Part shown: piece by piece, positions 26,124-34,852 of the stretch
How positions within the stretch are numbered: position 1 is the stretch's first letter
Layout: each line of letters starts with the position of its first letter
Source of the DNA: Lachnospiraceae bacterium 3-1
GTDB taxonomy: Bacteria > Bacillota > Clostridia > Lachnospirales > Lachnospiraceae
Direction of reading: 5' to 3'
Assembly: GCA_000403255.2 (NCBI GenBank)
Contig: KE159582.1
Span: 682,500 to 746,499, forward strand
Length of the DNA: 64,000 bases
Position numbers and translations under genes: made by a program
The notes under the pieces: generated by a model
Told to the model about the DNA's origin: nothing
Databases searched by the model: none
The model's input: only the letters and a program-made list of their open reading frames with translations

Positions 26124-26717
26124 GTACACATCCACATCGGGGCAAAAGGCCACACGCCGCAGAGCCTCAGAAACCTCGCCAACATCATGGCGGGCCACGA
26201 GAGCCTTATCGCGGACGCATTAAACCTTGACCGGTGGAGGATGAACCGCTACTGCCGCACGGTTGACCCGCGGTTCTTAGAGGCGGTCAACAGGAAGAAA
26301 CCTTCCACGATGGCGGCCCTTGCGGACATCTGGTACACGAGTCACGGCGCAAGCTACGGCAGGGACCAGCACTACAACGACAGCCGCTACCATATGCTGA
26401 ACTACCACGCAACCTTCACCAAGGGCACGGTGGAATTTAGGCTCTTCCAGTTCGACGAGCCGGGCGACGGGCGCAGGGGCGGCCTCCACGCAGGGCAGCT
26501 TAAAAGCTACATCCAGCTCTGCCTCGCGCTCAGCCAGATGGCGAAGGAAGTCAAGAGCGCAAGCTCGAAGCCGCAGCAGAACGAGAACCCGAAATACGCC
26601 ATGCGGACATGGCTCCTCCGGCTCGGCTTCATCGGGGACGAATTCAAGACCGCAAGGGACATCCTGACAAGGAGGCTTGCAGGGGACGCATCCTTCCGGA
26701 ACGGAAGGGCCGCTTGA
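26124..26717 (+). pseudogene. Amidoligase, C-terminal part
   Basis: The continuation of the amidoligase cut at 22650, in a matching frame. It opens with VHIHIGAKGHTPQSL, then DRWRMNRYCRTVDPRF and FTKGTVEFRLFQFDE, all amidoligase motifs. The last 70 residues form an added domain (TWLLRLGFIGDEFKTARDIL) shared with the 291-residue protein at 20796. An internal ATG at 26187 would give only the C-terminal portion, without the E-x-E metal site, so it should be inactive as an enzyme. Confidence 0.85.
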
Positions 26718-26833
26718 AGGGAACGCGGGAGGTAGCCTCCTGCCACCTTTCCTGCCACGGAAACGGCAGTTGGACCGCTACGGCGGTCTTAAGGTGGTAG
26801 AAGGGTGCCCCTTCGGAAAGGATGGATTTCAAA

Positions 26834-27526
26834 ATGGAAAAAAGATACTACATTGCTTACGGCTCAAACCTGAATGTCGGGCAGATGCGGATGCGCTGCC
26901 CTGGGGCGAGGATCATCGGGACTTCGGTGGTGGAAGGCTACCGGCTGCTGTTTAAAGGGAGCAGGACCGGCTCCTACCTCACCATTGAGCCGCAGGAGGG
27001 CGCAAGCGTACCCGTGGCGGCATGGGCGGTGACGGAGGAGGATGAGGCTGCCCTGGACCGCTACGAGGGCTTCCCGTCCTTTTACTACAAAAAGGAGATG
27101 GAGCTGCCCATCAAGGGCATCAGGACCGGCAAGGTCCGCAGGCGGAAGGTTTTTGTCTACATCATGCATGAGGACCGTCCGCTTGGGCTGCCGAGCGAAT
27201 TCTACATGGCGACCTGCATGGAGGGATACCGGAGGTTCGGATTTGATGAGGCATTCCTGGAACAGGCGTATGCCGACAGCAGGGAGGAATTTCCGGGCGG
27301 GTGGAAGACCGGGGACGCTTGCTTCATGGTGACCAACCGGAAGAACGGATGCACTGGCACATACACGGTGCAGGGATTTGACGGGAGATATTTCTGCCTG
27401 CAGAACCGCAGAGGGAGCCGCTGCCGCGCATCCGAAAGGCGGATGTTCCGCAGCAGGGAGGCGGCGCTCGCCCCACGGGAGGAAAATACGGAATCAGGAG
27501 GAAACTGCGATGAAAGAAACAGATAA
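26834..27526 (+). CDS. Gamma-glutamylcyclotransferase-like (AIG2/GGCT) protein
   Basis: The first 120 residues form a GGCT/AIG2-like domain: YYIAYGSNL is the substrate-loop motif, followed by GYRLLFKG, AWAVTEEDEAALDRYEGF (with the catalytic-type Glu) and VFVYIM. The C-terminal 80 residues (KTGDACFMVTNRKNGCTGTY) form a separate strand-rich part. Start 26834 gives MEKRYYIAYGSN; an ATG at 26822 is possible. Amidoligases and GGCT proteins are known neighbours in Firmicutes mobile elements, so this enzyme may remove or process a gamma-glutamyl product of the amidoligase (inference). Confidence 0.8.
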   Translation: MEKRYYIAYGSNLNVGQMRMRCPGARIIGTSVVEGYRLLFKGSRTGSYLTIEPQEGASVPVAAWAVTEEDEAALDRYEGFPSFYYKKEMELPIKGIRTGKVRRRKVFVYIMHEDRPLGLPSEFYMATCMEGYRRFGFDEAFLEQAYADSREEFPGGWKTGDACFMVTNRKNGCTGTYTVQGFDGRYFCLQNRRGSRCRASERRMFRSREAALAPREENTESGGNCDERNR

Positions 27527-27719
27527 TATTGCGAGGATTTCGGTCTGCCCAAGGTGCGGGCAGACCTACCACGGGAGGCCGGCAGTTTCGCGGGCGGACG
27601 GCAGAACGCCGCTCTGCCCGGACTGCGGCACCAGGGAGGCGCTGGAGAGCATCGGGGTGGACGGGAAGGAGCAGGAACAGATCCTGGAAGCCATCCACAG
27701 GTGCTACGGCAGGGGATGA
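27510..27719 (+). CDS. Small zinc-ribbon protein
   Basis: A 69-residue protein with SVCPRCGQTYHGRP and PLCPDCGTREALE, two CxxC knuckles forming a zinc ribbon. The C-terminus is helical. The ATG follows AGGAGG and overlaps the GGCT gene by 17 bases, so the two are translationally coupled. Function unknown. Confidence 0.75.
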   Translation: MKETDNIARISVCPRCGQTYHGRPAVSRADGRTPLCPDCGTREALESIGVDGKEQEQILEAIHRCYGRG

Positions 27720-27752
27720 AAATTACAAAGGCAAAGGAAGGAGCGTAAAGCT

Positions 27753-28133
27753 ATGGAAAAAAGGACAGAGGTCATCCAGGAGTGGATTGACGCAAGAAGG
27801 GAACGGGGCGAGGCTGCAACAAAGTGTATGTTTTACATCACCGTCCCAAAAGATACCGACCTTTACAAGGATGAAACCATCAAGAAAATCGAGGGCATCC
27901 TCGACCGGAACCATGTCAGCCACGGCCATGTGGATACGGTCTGCGGCGCATGGAACCTGAACCGGGACTGGATTGAGACCGGCGGGATCGACTGCATTGT
28001 GGAATTCTGCGGGGTGTACCCGGTCAATTGGGACATGGACGATGTGGTGGAGCTTGAACGGATGGAAACCGAAGGGGAGATCATCATGCTGGTTGACTGG
28101 ATAGAGGATGGGAAGCACATCCCCAACCATTGA
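27753..28133 (+). CDS. Hypothetical accessory-island protein
   Basis: A 126-residue acidic protein that I do not recognise. It has alternating helix and strand (CMFYITVPKDTDLY, IDCIVEFCGVYPVNWD) and the C-terminal strand EIIMLVDWIEDG. AAGGAGCG stands about ten bases before the ATG. It appears to close the amidoligase-GGCT unit; a leader element follows directly after its stop. Confidence 0.6.
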   Translation: MEKRTEVIQEWIDARRERGEAATKCMFYITVPKDTDLYKDETIKKIEGILDRNHVSHGHVDTVCGAWNLNRDWIETGGIDCIVEFCGVYPVNWDMDDVVELERMETEGEIIMLVDWIEDGKHIPNH

Positions 28134-28135
28134 AA

Positions 28136-28231
28136 ACTACACAATTCCCGCTGTGGATGTTTGTGCAGTTTATGCTCCGAATTAACTTGATAAAATGTGG
28201 TTTTAGAGCGAATATGTGTACTACCGAAAGG
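28136..28231 (+). promoter_or_regulatory. Repeated leader element, copy B
   Basis: Closest to copy C: GGATGTTTGTGCAG(T/C)TTATG, AATTAACTTGATAAAATGTG and AGAGCGAATATGTGTACTAC plus CGAAAGGA are shared almost base for base. A separate ACGGAGGAAAACAGA site precedes the next ATG. Confidence 0.65.
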
Positions 28232-28271
28232 AATAACAAAGCCGCAGGCTTAGAAAACGGAGGAAAACAGA

Positions 28272-28460
28272 ATGCTGAACAGGAAATTTGAAGGAGCCAC
28301 ACTTTACGAGATCGACTACACACCGAAGGGGACAAAGACCATGAAGACCGTTTCGGTCTGGGCGAAGAACCGGCTGGATGCATCAAACTACATGATACTG
28401 AACCACATTTGGGGAAAGCAGCATGAGATCAGGGTTGCGACCGCCAACCTGCTGAAATAA
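28272..28460 (+). CDS. Small protein behind leader element B
   Basis: A 62-residue basic protein (MLNRKFEGATLYEIDYTPKG, then a helical segment with WAKNRLDASNYMILNHIW) with no family I can name. The ribosome-binding site GGAGGAAAACAG is the same as for other leader-linked genes. It is followed 14 bases later by the next small gene. Confidence 0.6.
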   Translation: MLNRKFEGATLYEIDYTPKGTKTMKTVSVWAKNRLDASNYMILNHIWGKQHEIRVATANLLK

Positions 28461-28474
28461 GGAGGGGAACGGAT

Positions 28475-28702
28475 ATGCGGAGAGAAGGAAGCATTAAGGT
28501 AAACAGCAGCATTTTTCATTACTGGGTGAAATATTACGATGAACCGAGTGAGGAGTACGGCATTGACGGCGGACGGATTTCCAAGGCGATGCTGAAGCGG
28601 GATGGTGAGATTGTTTATAACTATGACAGGGGGCTGGATATTGCGCCTGCAGATGGGGATACGGATATTGCGCTGGCAATCCTCTTGAAAGATTACAACT
28701 AA
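28475..28702 (+). CDS. DUF7678-like small protein
   Basis: A 75-residue protein. The sequence (SSIFHYWVKYYDEPSEEYGI, then GGRISKAMLKRDGE and NYDRGLDIAP) resembles a conserved small family in clostridial prophages that I know as DUF7678. Function is unknown. AAGGAGGGGA precedes the ATG. It is the last gene of the accessory island before the large terminase. Confidence 0.65.
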   Translation: MRREGSIKVNSSIFHYWVKYYDEPSEEYGIDGGRISKAMLKRDGEIVYNYDRGLDIAPADGDTDIALAILLKDYN

Positions 28703-28819
28703 GGAGTTTGAAACTGGAAATTCCAAGAGCAGGGCCGGACGGCTCTGTGTCTTGTACTGATAGATTAGGGCTTGCCGCTGGCAGGCCATTTTTGATGCCA
28801 TCTTCTGGAGGTGATGCCT

Positions 28820-29545
28820 ATGGCAATGCGGAAACTGAAAAAGTATAAGCCGACAAAGTTCAAGGCAAAGGACAGCCGCTATGATAAGGATGCCGCCGAT
28901 TTTGCCGTGATGTTCATAGAAAGCCTGTGCCACACCAAAGGGACATGGGCGGGGAAGCCTTTTGAACTGATCGACTGGCAGGAGCAGATCATCCGTGATA
29001 TTTTCGGCACGTTAAAGCCGAACGGATACCGCCAGTTCAACACAGCATACGTTGAGATTCCGAAGAAGCAGGGCAAGTCAGAGCTGGCGGCGGCCGTGGC
29101 GCTGCTTTTGACCTGCGGGGACGGGGAGGAACGCGCCGAGGTGTACGGCTGTGCCGCTGACCGTCAGCAGGCCACTATCGTCTTTGACGTGGCGGCGGAC
29201 ATGGTGCGGATGTGTCCGGCACTGAATAAGAGGGTGAAGATACTCGCCTCGCAGAAGCGGATCATATACACGCCGACCAATTCCTTCTACCAGGTGCTTT
29301 CGGCGGAGGCGTATTCCAAGCACGGCTTCAACATCCACGGCGTGGTGTTTGACGAGCTGCACACGCAGCCGAACCGGAAATTGTTTGATGTCATGACCAA
29401 GGGTTCCGGGGACGCCAGGATGCAGCCGCTGTATTTCCTCATCACCACGGCGGGGACGGACACCCATTCCATCTGCTATGAGACGCACCAGAAGGCGACG
29501 GATATTTTAGAGGGCGGAAGATTGACCCTACATTTTACCCGGTGA
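28820..29545 (+). pseudogene. terL: Terminase large subunit, N-terminal ATPase part (frameshifted)
   Basis: This is the ATPase half of an HK97-type large terminase: EIPKKQGKSELAAAVALLL (Walker A), AADRQQATIVFDVAADM and HGVVFDELHTQP (Walker B). The reading is normal to about residue 233, then a one-base deletion near 29519 (GGCGGAAGATTG, where one more base is expected) leads to a stop at 29543. The rest of the protein continues in the next frame from 29521. The start at 28820 is eight bases from GGAGGTG. Without repair or a sequencing correction, no full terminase is made. Confidence 0.85.
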
Positions 29546-30426
29546 TTTATGGTGCGGATGAAGCGGATGACTGGACGGACCCGAAGGTGTGGAAAAAGGC
29601 GAACCCCTCACTGAACATCACGGTGGGCATTGATAAGGTGGAGGCTGCCTGCGAGTCGGCAAAGCAGAATCCGGGGGAAGAGAACAGTTTCCGGCAGCTC
29701 CGCCTGAACCAGTGGGTGAAACAGGCGGTGCGGTGGATGCCCATGGACAAATGGGATGCCTGTGCCTTCACGGTTTCGGAGGATGGGCTGGAGGGGCGTG
29801 TCTGCTACGGCGGGCTGGACTTATCCTCCACCACGGATATCACGGCATTCGTGCTGGTGTTCCCGCCGCTGGATGAGGAGGACAAATACTGCATCCTGCC
29901 GTACTTCTGGGTGCCGGAGGAGACGCTGGAGCTGCGGGTGCGGCGCGACCATGTCCCCTATGATGTGTGGGAGCGGCAGGGGAAGCTGATGACCACGGAG
30001 GGGAACGTGGTGCATTACGGCTTTATTGAGAAATACATTGAGAGGCTCGGTGAGCGGTTCAACATCCGGGAGATCGCCTTTGACCGGTGGGGCGCTGTGC
30101 AGATGGTGCAGAACCTTGAGGGGATGGGATTCACGGTGGTCCCGTTCGGGCAGGGCTTCAAGGATATGTCCCCGCCCACCAAGGAGCTGATGAAGCTGGT
30201 GCTGGAGCAGATGATTGCCCACGGCGGGCATCCGGTCCTGCGGTGGATGATGGATAACATCTTCATCCGCACCGACCCTGCAGGAAATATAAAGGCAGAT
30301 AAGGAGAAGTCCACGGAGAAGATTGACGGGGCAGTGGCCGCCATCATGGGGCTTGACCGTGCCATCCGCTGCGGGAATGAAACTTCGGAGAGCGTCTATG
30401 ATTCCCGCGGCTTGTTGGTATTTTAA
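29521..30426 (+). pseudogene. terL: Terminase large subunit, C-terminal nuclease part
   Basis: The frame-shifted continuation, reading IDPTFYPVIYGADEADDW from 29521. The RNase H-like nuclease is visible as GGLDLSSTTDITAF (first catalytic Asp), IAFDRWGAVQM (second) and the Lys/Asp-rich end KADKEKSTEKIDGAVAAIMG. The only own start is an ATT/ATG-poor region at 29542 without a ribosome-binding site, so independent expression is doubtful. Confidence 0.85.
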
Positions 30427-30520
30427 CATTTTACAGGGTTGTGTGCGGAATCTTTGGTGGTTCCTTGTATGGCTATTTTTCCCGCATTCCTTTATGCTGT
30501 CTGGCGAAGGAGGTGGAAGG

Positions 30521-30820
30521 ATGGACGATAAGGATTTCCTTGAGCTCATCATTTCGGAACGGATGGGGATGCACCATGATAACTTTAAGAAAGAGCATCC
30601 CCCTACGGAGGAGCAGGCTGCGGAAGCAGAAAAGGCAGGCAAGGCACACGAGCTGCTGTTCCAGCAGTTAAGTGCGGAGCAGCGGGAAATGATGGAGCTG
30701 TGCGAGGATGTGACAAATTCGGAAGCCACACGGGAAACCGAATATTACTACCGTGCAGGGTTCCGGGACGGGGTGAGCCTTGACAGGCTGATAAAGCAGA
30801 TCAGGGAAAATAATAAATAA
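30521..30820 (+). CDS. Hypothetical protein between terminase and portal
   Basis: A 99-residue acidic helical protein (FKKEHPPTEEQAAEAEKAGK, then ETEYYYRAGFRDGV). The second half resembles the Phe/Tyr-rich segment of small phage proteins in this position. The ATG follows GGAGGTGGAAGG. Function unknown. Confidence 0.6.
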   Translation: MDDKDFLELIISERMGMHHDNFKKEHPPTEEQAAEAEKAGKAHELLFQQLSAEQREMMELCEDVTNSEATRETEYYYRAGFRDGVSLDRLIKQIRENNK

Positions 30821-30901
30821 AAACATAAGACAGGGATTAAGACGGGCATCGCTTTGGCGGTGCCTTTCTGCTGTCCGTTTTCAGAAAGGAGAGTGGTTCC
30901 T

Positions 30902-32257
30902 ATGGGATTATTCAGCGGATTGTTCAGGGCGAGGGATGCGCCCCAGAACAGGACTTCCGGCAGCGCCTACAGTTTTTTCATGGGCGGCAGCACGAGTGGG
31001 AAAAGGGTAAACGAGCGTTCCTCCATGCAGATGACGGCGGTGTACTCCTGCGTCCGGATTCTTTCCGAGGCAGTGGCGGGGCTTCCGCTGCATTTTTACA
31101 GATATATGGAGGACGGAGGGAAGGAGAAAGCGGCGGAACACCCGCTGTATTTTTTACTCCATGACGAGCCGAACCCGGAGATGACTTCCTTCGTGTTCCG
31201 GGAAACGCTGATGACGCACCTGCTCCTCTGGGGCAACGCCTACGCACAGATCATCCGAAACGGCAAAGGGGAGGTCATCGGGCTGTACCCTCTGATGCCG
31301 GACCGTATGGGTGTGGAGCGTGACAGCAAAGGGCAGCTTTACTACGAATACACAGTGAGCATGGATGACGCGCCGACCGTAAAAGGCAGCACGGTCATCC
31401 TGCCGCCCGCGGAGGTGCTGCACATCCCCGGCCTCGGCTTTGACGGGCTGGTTGGCTATTCCCCCATTGCCATGGCAAAGAACGCCATCGGCATGGCGAT
31501 AGCCTGCGAGGAATACGGGGCGAAGTTCTTCGCCAACGGCGCACAGCCGAGCGGCGTGCTGGAGCATCCGGGGACGCTGAAAGACCCCTCAAGGGTGCGG
31601 GAGAGCTGGCAGTCCACCTTCGGAGGAAGCCACAACGCCAACAAGGTGGCCGTTTTGGAGGAGGGGATGAAATACACGCCTATCTCCATTTCTCCGGAAC
31701 AGGCGCAGTTTTTGGAAACACGGAAGTTCCAGATCAATGAGATTGCGCGGATTTTCCGTGTGCCTCCGCACATGGTGGGCGACCTGGAAAAGAGCAGCTT
31801 CTCCAACATCGAGCAGCAGAGCCTTGAGTTTGTGAAATACACCCTCGACCCATGGGTGTCCCGGTGGGAGCAGTCCATGGCGCGGTCCCTGCTGACGCCG
31901 GAGGAAAAGAAGCAGTATTTTGTGAAATTCAACGTGGACGGCCTGCTCCGGGGCGACTACCAGAGCCGCATGAACGGGTACGCCGTAGGGCGGCAGAACG
32001 GGTGGATGTCCGCAAATGACATCCGGGAGCTGGAGAACCTTGACCGTATCCCGGAGGAATTGGGAGGCGACTTATATCTTATCAACGGAAACATGATGCC
32101 GCTTTCGATGTCAGGGGCGGCGTACCAAGAAGGGAAGGAGGAATCCAATGAAAACGAAGAAGTTCTGGAAGTGGAGGGACCAGGCGGAGGCGGGGACGGC
32201 TCCGGAGGAGAGGACTCTGTTTCTGAACGGCACCATCGCAGAGGAAAGCTGGTTTGA
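30902..32257 (+). CDS. Portal protein, HK97 family
   Basis: The portal ring through which DNA is packaged. The N-terminus MGLFSGLF, then SSMQMTAVYSCVRILSEAVA, LLLWGNAYAQI, LHIPGLGFDGLVGYSPI and FQINEIARIFRVPPHMVGDL are all HK97-portal signatures. Length is normal (451). The start at 30902 follows GAAAGGAGAG. Its last 110 bases overlap the protease gene in another frame; the C-terminal tail is acidic and Gly-rich. Confidence 0.93.
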   Translation: MGLFSGLFRARDAPQNRTSGSAYSFFMGGSTSGKRVNERSSMQMTAVYSCVRILSEAVAGLPLHFYRYMEDGGKEKAAEHPLYFLLHDEPNPEMTSFVFRETLMTHLLLWGNAYAQIIRNGKGEVIGLYPLMPDRMGVERDSKGQLYYEYTVSMDDAPTVKGSTVILPPAEVLHIPGLGFDGLVGYSPIAMAKNAIGMAIACEEYGAKFFANGAQPSGVLEHPGTLKDPSRVRESWQSTFGGSHNANKVAVLEEGMKYTPISISPEQAQFLETRKFQINEIARIFRVPPHMVGDLEKSSFSNIEQQSLEFVKYTLDPWVSRWEQSMARSLLTPEEKKQYFVKFNVDGLLRGDYQSRMNGYAVGRQNGWMSANDIRELENLDRIPEELGGDLYLINGNMMPLSMSGAAYQEGKEESNENEEVLEVEGPGGGGDGSGGEDSVSERHHRRGKLV

Positions 32258-32975
32258 CGATGACGTCACGCCGCAGCTTTTCAAGGATGAGCTGAATGCC
32301 GGGAACGGGGACATCACTGTGTGGATCAACTCGCCGGGCGGCGACTGCGTGGCGGCGGCACAGATCTACAATATGCTCTCCAACTACAAGGGAAAAGTCA
32401 CAGTAAAGATTGACGGCATTGCTGCGTCGGCGGCATCCGTCATTGCCATGGCGGGCGACACCGTCCTGGTGTCCCCGGTATCCATGCTGATGATACACAA
32501 TCCCGCCACCATCGCCTGGGGCGACCATGCCGAGATGCAGAAGGCCATTGATATGCTTTCCGAGGTAAAGGAGTCCATCATCAACGCCTATGTGTTAAAG
32601 ACGGGGCTTTCCCGGTCGAAGCTGTCGCACCTGATGGATGCGGAAACATGGATGGATGCAAACAAGGCGGTGGAGCTTGGCTTTGCGGATGAAATTATGA
32701 CGCGGGCAAAGGCGGAGCCGGAAAAGGAGCTGGAGGAAGGAGACGCTTCCGAAGAGGATGAGGAAGAAGAGAAGAAATTCCCTCCCGCTCCAAGCTCCAT
32801 GCTGTTCTCCCGCAGGGCGGCAAACAACGCCCTTTTGAATAAACTGGCCGCCAAGTATGGGCAGGCAGAACAGAAAAGCAGCATTCAGGCGCAGGCAGAA
32901 ATTCCTGCACCGGAGACAGAAACCGGCCGTTCCGTGGACGCACTCATGGAGCGGCTTAATTTATTAAAGCGATAA
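32148..32975 (+). CDS. Head maturation protease, ClpP-like
   Basis: A ClpP/S49-like prohead protease of 275 residues. The fold motifs are NGDITVWINSPGGDCVAAAQ, IDGIAASAASVIAMAGD (nucleophile Ser in AASAAS) and SMLMIHNPATIAWG (catalytic His). The C-terminus is long, acidic and probably scaffold-like. The ATG follows AAGGAGG inside the end of the portal gene. It cleaves the capsid protein's N-terminal delta region during head maturation. Confidence 0.92.
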   Translation: MKTKKFWKWRDQAEAGTAPEERTLFLNGTIAEESWFDDDVTPQLFKDELNAGNGDITVWINSPGGDCVAAAQIYNMLSNYKGKVTVKIDGIAASAASVIAMAGDTVLVSPVSMLMIHNPATIAWGDHAEMQKAIDMLSEVKESIINAYVLKTGLSRSKLSHLMDAETWMDANKAVELGFADEIMTRAKAEPEKELEEGDASEEDEEEEKKFPPAPSSMLFSRRAANNALLNKLAAKYGQAEQKSSIQAQAEIPAPETETGRSVDALMERLNLLKR

Positions 32976-32991
32976 GAAGGAGGATTTCATT

Positions 32992-34209
32992 ATGACGATT
33001 CTGGAACTGCGTGAGAAACGCGCAAAGGCATGGGAGGCGGCAAAGGCATTTTTGGATTCCCACAGGAAGGAGAACGGAGTCCTTTCCGCGGAGGATGACG
33101 CCGCATACACGAAGATGGAGCAGGAGATCACCGACCTTGGGAAAGAGATTGCAAGGCTGGAGCGGCAGGAGGCATTGGATGCGGAGCTGAACCGCCCGGT
33201 GAATAAGCCCCTAACGGGGAAACCGGGCTGCGGGGCGGACACGGACGGTGCGGAGGATAAGACGGGGCGCGCCTCTGACGATTACCGGAAGAACTTCTGG
33301 AACGCCATGCGCTCCAAGGTGCCGATGCCGAATGTGACCAACGCCCTGCAGATTGGGACGGACTCCGAGGGCGGCTACCTGGTGCCGGATGAATATGAAA
33401 GGACACTGGTGGAGGCGCTGGAGGAGGAGAACATCTTCCGGCAGATGGCGAAAGTGATCAAGACCTCCAGCGGCGACCGCAAGATTCCCGTTGTCGCGTC
33501 CAAGGGCACGGCGTCCTGGATTGACGAGGAGGGCGCATACCCGGAGAGCGACGACTCCTTCGGGCAGGTTTCCATCGGCGCTTACAAGCTCGGCACCATG
33601 ATCAAGGTTTCCGAGGAACTGTTAAACGACAGTGTGTTTGACCTGCAGTCCTATATCTCCCGCGAGTTTGCCCGCAGGATTGGGGCGAAGGAAGAGGAGG
33701 CGTTCTTCACGGGGGACGGCAAGGGCAAGCCGTTAGGGGTGCTTGCGGCCACGGGCGGCGCGGAAACGGGAGTGACCGCGGCATCCGCCACGGCAGTGAC
33801 GGCGGATGAACTGATGGATTTATATTATTCCCTGAAATCCCCGTACCGCAAGAAATCCGTGTGGGTGCTGAACGACTCCACCATCAAGGCAATCCGCAAG
33901 CTGAAGGACAATAACGGGCAGTACCTGTGGCAGCCGTCCCTGACAGCCGGGGCACCGGACATGATCTTAGGCCGCCCCATCAAGACTTCTGCATATATGC
34001 CGGCCATGGCCGCAGGTGCAAAGACCATCGCTTTCGGTGATTTCAGCTACTATTGGATTGCCGACAGGCAGGGGCGCAGCTTCAAGCGCCTGAACGAGCT
34101 GTTCGCAGCCACCGGGCAGGTGGGCTTCCTTGCCTCGCAGCGTGTGGACGGGAAGATGATCCTTGCGGAAGCAGTGAAGGTGCTGGAGCAGAAAGGGGCT
34201 TCGGCTTAA
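32992..34209 (+). CDS. Major capsid protein, HK97 fold
   Basis: The N-terminal ~110 residues are a charged coiled coil (the delta/scaffold domain: LREKRAKAWEAAKAFLDSHR). The HK97 shell follows: LVPDEYERTLVEAL, IFRQMAKVIKTSSGDRKIPV, GTMIKVSEELLNDS, FARRIGAKEEEAFFTGDGKG, PYRKKSVWVLNDST, ILGRPIKTSAYMP and FGDFSYYWI. Cleavage by the upstream protease would fall between the two parts. A strong AGAAGGAGG site precedes the ATG. Confidence 0.95.
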   Translation: MTILELREKRAKAWEAAKAFLDSHRKENGVLSAEDDAAYTKMEQEITDLGKEIARLERQEALDAELNRPVNKPLTGKPGCGADTDGAEDKTGRASDDYRKNFWNAMRSKVPMPNVTNALQIGTDSEGGYLVPDEYERTLVEALEEENIFRQMAKVIKTSSGDRKIPVVASKGTASWIDEEGAYPESDDSFGQVSIGAYKLGTMIKVSEELLNDSVFDLQSYISREFARRIGAKEEEAFFTGDGKGKPLGVLAATGGAETGVTAASATAVTADELMDLYYSLKSPYRKKSVWVLNDSTIKAIRKLKDNNGQYLWQPSLTAGAPDMILGRPIKTSAYMPAMAAGAKTIAFGDFSYYWIADRQGRSFKRLNELFAATGQVGFLASQRVDGKMILAEAVKVLEQKGASA

Positions 34210-34233
34210 GGATTTCCAGAGGGAGGTGGCGGC

Positions 34234-34509
34234 ATGGCAGTGACGCTGGAAGAAATGAAGAACTATCTCCGTGTGGATTATGACGATGATGATTCCCTCA
34301 TTGGATATCTTTTGCAGTCGGCTGAAAAAATCTGCATGGACATCATCCGCACGGATGACAGGAATGTGCTGGAAAAGGATGGGAATGCAAAGACGGCTGT
34401 CCTGTATGCTGCGGCTTACCTCTACGAACACCGGGAGGAAGCCGACCACCACGCCATGATGATGACACTGCGGGCGCTCCTTTCCGGCAGCCGGAAGGAG
34501 GCGTTCTGA
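34234..34509 (+). CDS. Head-tail connector, gp6-like
   Basis: A 91-residue all-helical adaptor of the HK97 gp6/DNA-packaging type: TLEEMKNYLRVDYDDDDSLI, then YAAAYLYEHREEA. It forms the ring under the portal. GAGGTGG precedes the ATG, and the stop overlaps the next start (TGATGG). Confidence 0.85.
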   Translation: MAVTLEEMKNYLRVDYDDDDSLIGYLLQSAEKICMDIIRTDDRNVLEKDGNAKTAVLYAAAYLYEHREEADHHAMMMTLRALLSGSRKEAF

Positions 34510-34850
34510 TGGAGGTTTCACTTTTAAATGTGAAGATTACTTTCCAGAAAAATGCCGTGGCGGTGGATGGCATCGGCAACCACAGAAACACATGGACAGA
34601 TTATTATTCCTGCCATGCCACGGCAGGCGGCGAGGCGGGGAAGCAGACCAGTGAAACGGATGTGGCCGGGACTGTGGCGGATGAATCGGATGTTTCGTTT
34701 ACTGTCCGCTGGTGCAGGAAGGCATCCGTGATTGATTCCACAGGATTCCGGGTGGTATTTGGCGGGGAACTGTACGACATCCTCGCCATCGACCACATGA
34801 ACTATAAAAAGAAATGTTTGAAATTCAAATGCAGGAAAGCGAGGCGGTGA
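34509..34850 (+). CDS. Head-tail joining (head closure) protein
   Basis: A 113-residue strand-rich protein: VKITFQKNAVAVDGIG, then HRNTWTDYYSCHATAGGEAG and DILAIDHMNYKKKCLKFKC. This pattern fits the Phage_H_T_join family that closes the head below the connector. It overlaps the upstream gene by one base, and the next ATG lies three bases after its stop. Confidence 0.8.
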   Translation: MEVSLLNVKITFQKNAVAVDGIGNHRNTWTDYYSCHATAGGEAGKQTSETDVAGTVADESDVSFTVRWCRKASVIDSTGFRVVFGGELYDILAIDHMNYKKKCLKFKCRKARR

Positions 34851-34852
34851 CG

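Larger units (their letters stand above)
22650..26125. mobile_element. RIT element (recombinase-in-trio)
   Basis: Three overlapping tyrosine recombinase genes of 403, 326 and 340 residues, all on the minus strand, are enclosed by a 38-bp imperfect inverted repeat (22647-22684 and 26065-26102, 34 of 38 matching). Three consecutive tyrosine recombinases with flanking inverted repeats define RIT elements. The outer right end carries a further 8-bp inverted pair (ACCTTATG at 26100, CATAAGGT at 26118), a plausible crossover site. Deleting 22650-26125 joins GGGGT to ACACATCC and rebuilds the amidoligase V-H-I-H-I-G motif without a scar. The exact ends are inferred from that. Confidence 0.88.

Noticed and set aside
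22650..26125. Tn554-like transposon as an explanation for the three recombinases
   Set aside because: All three proteins carry tyrosine recombinase catalytic residues and the element has inverted repeats, whereas the third Tn554 gene is not a recombinase.
29505..29560. Programmed frameshift in the large terminase
   Set aside because: There is no slippery heptamer or following structure; a one-base loss is simpler.
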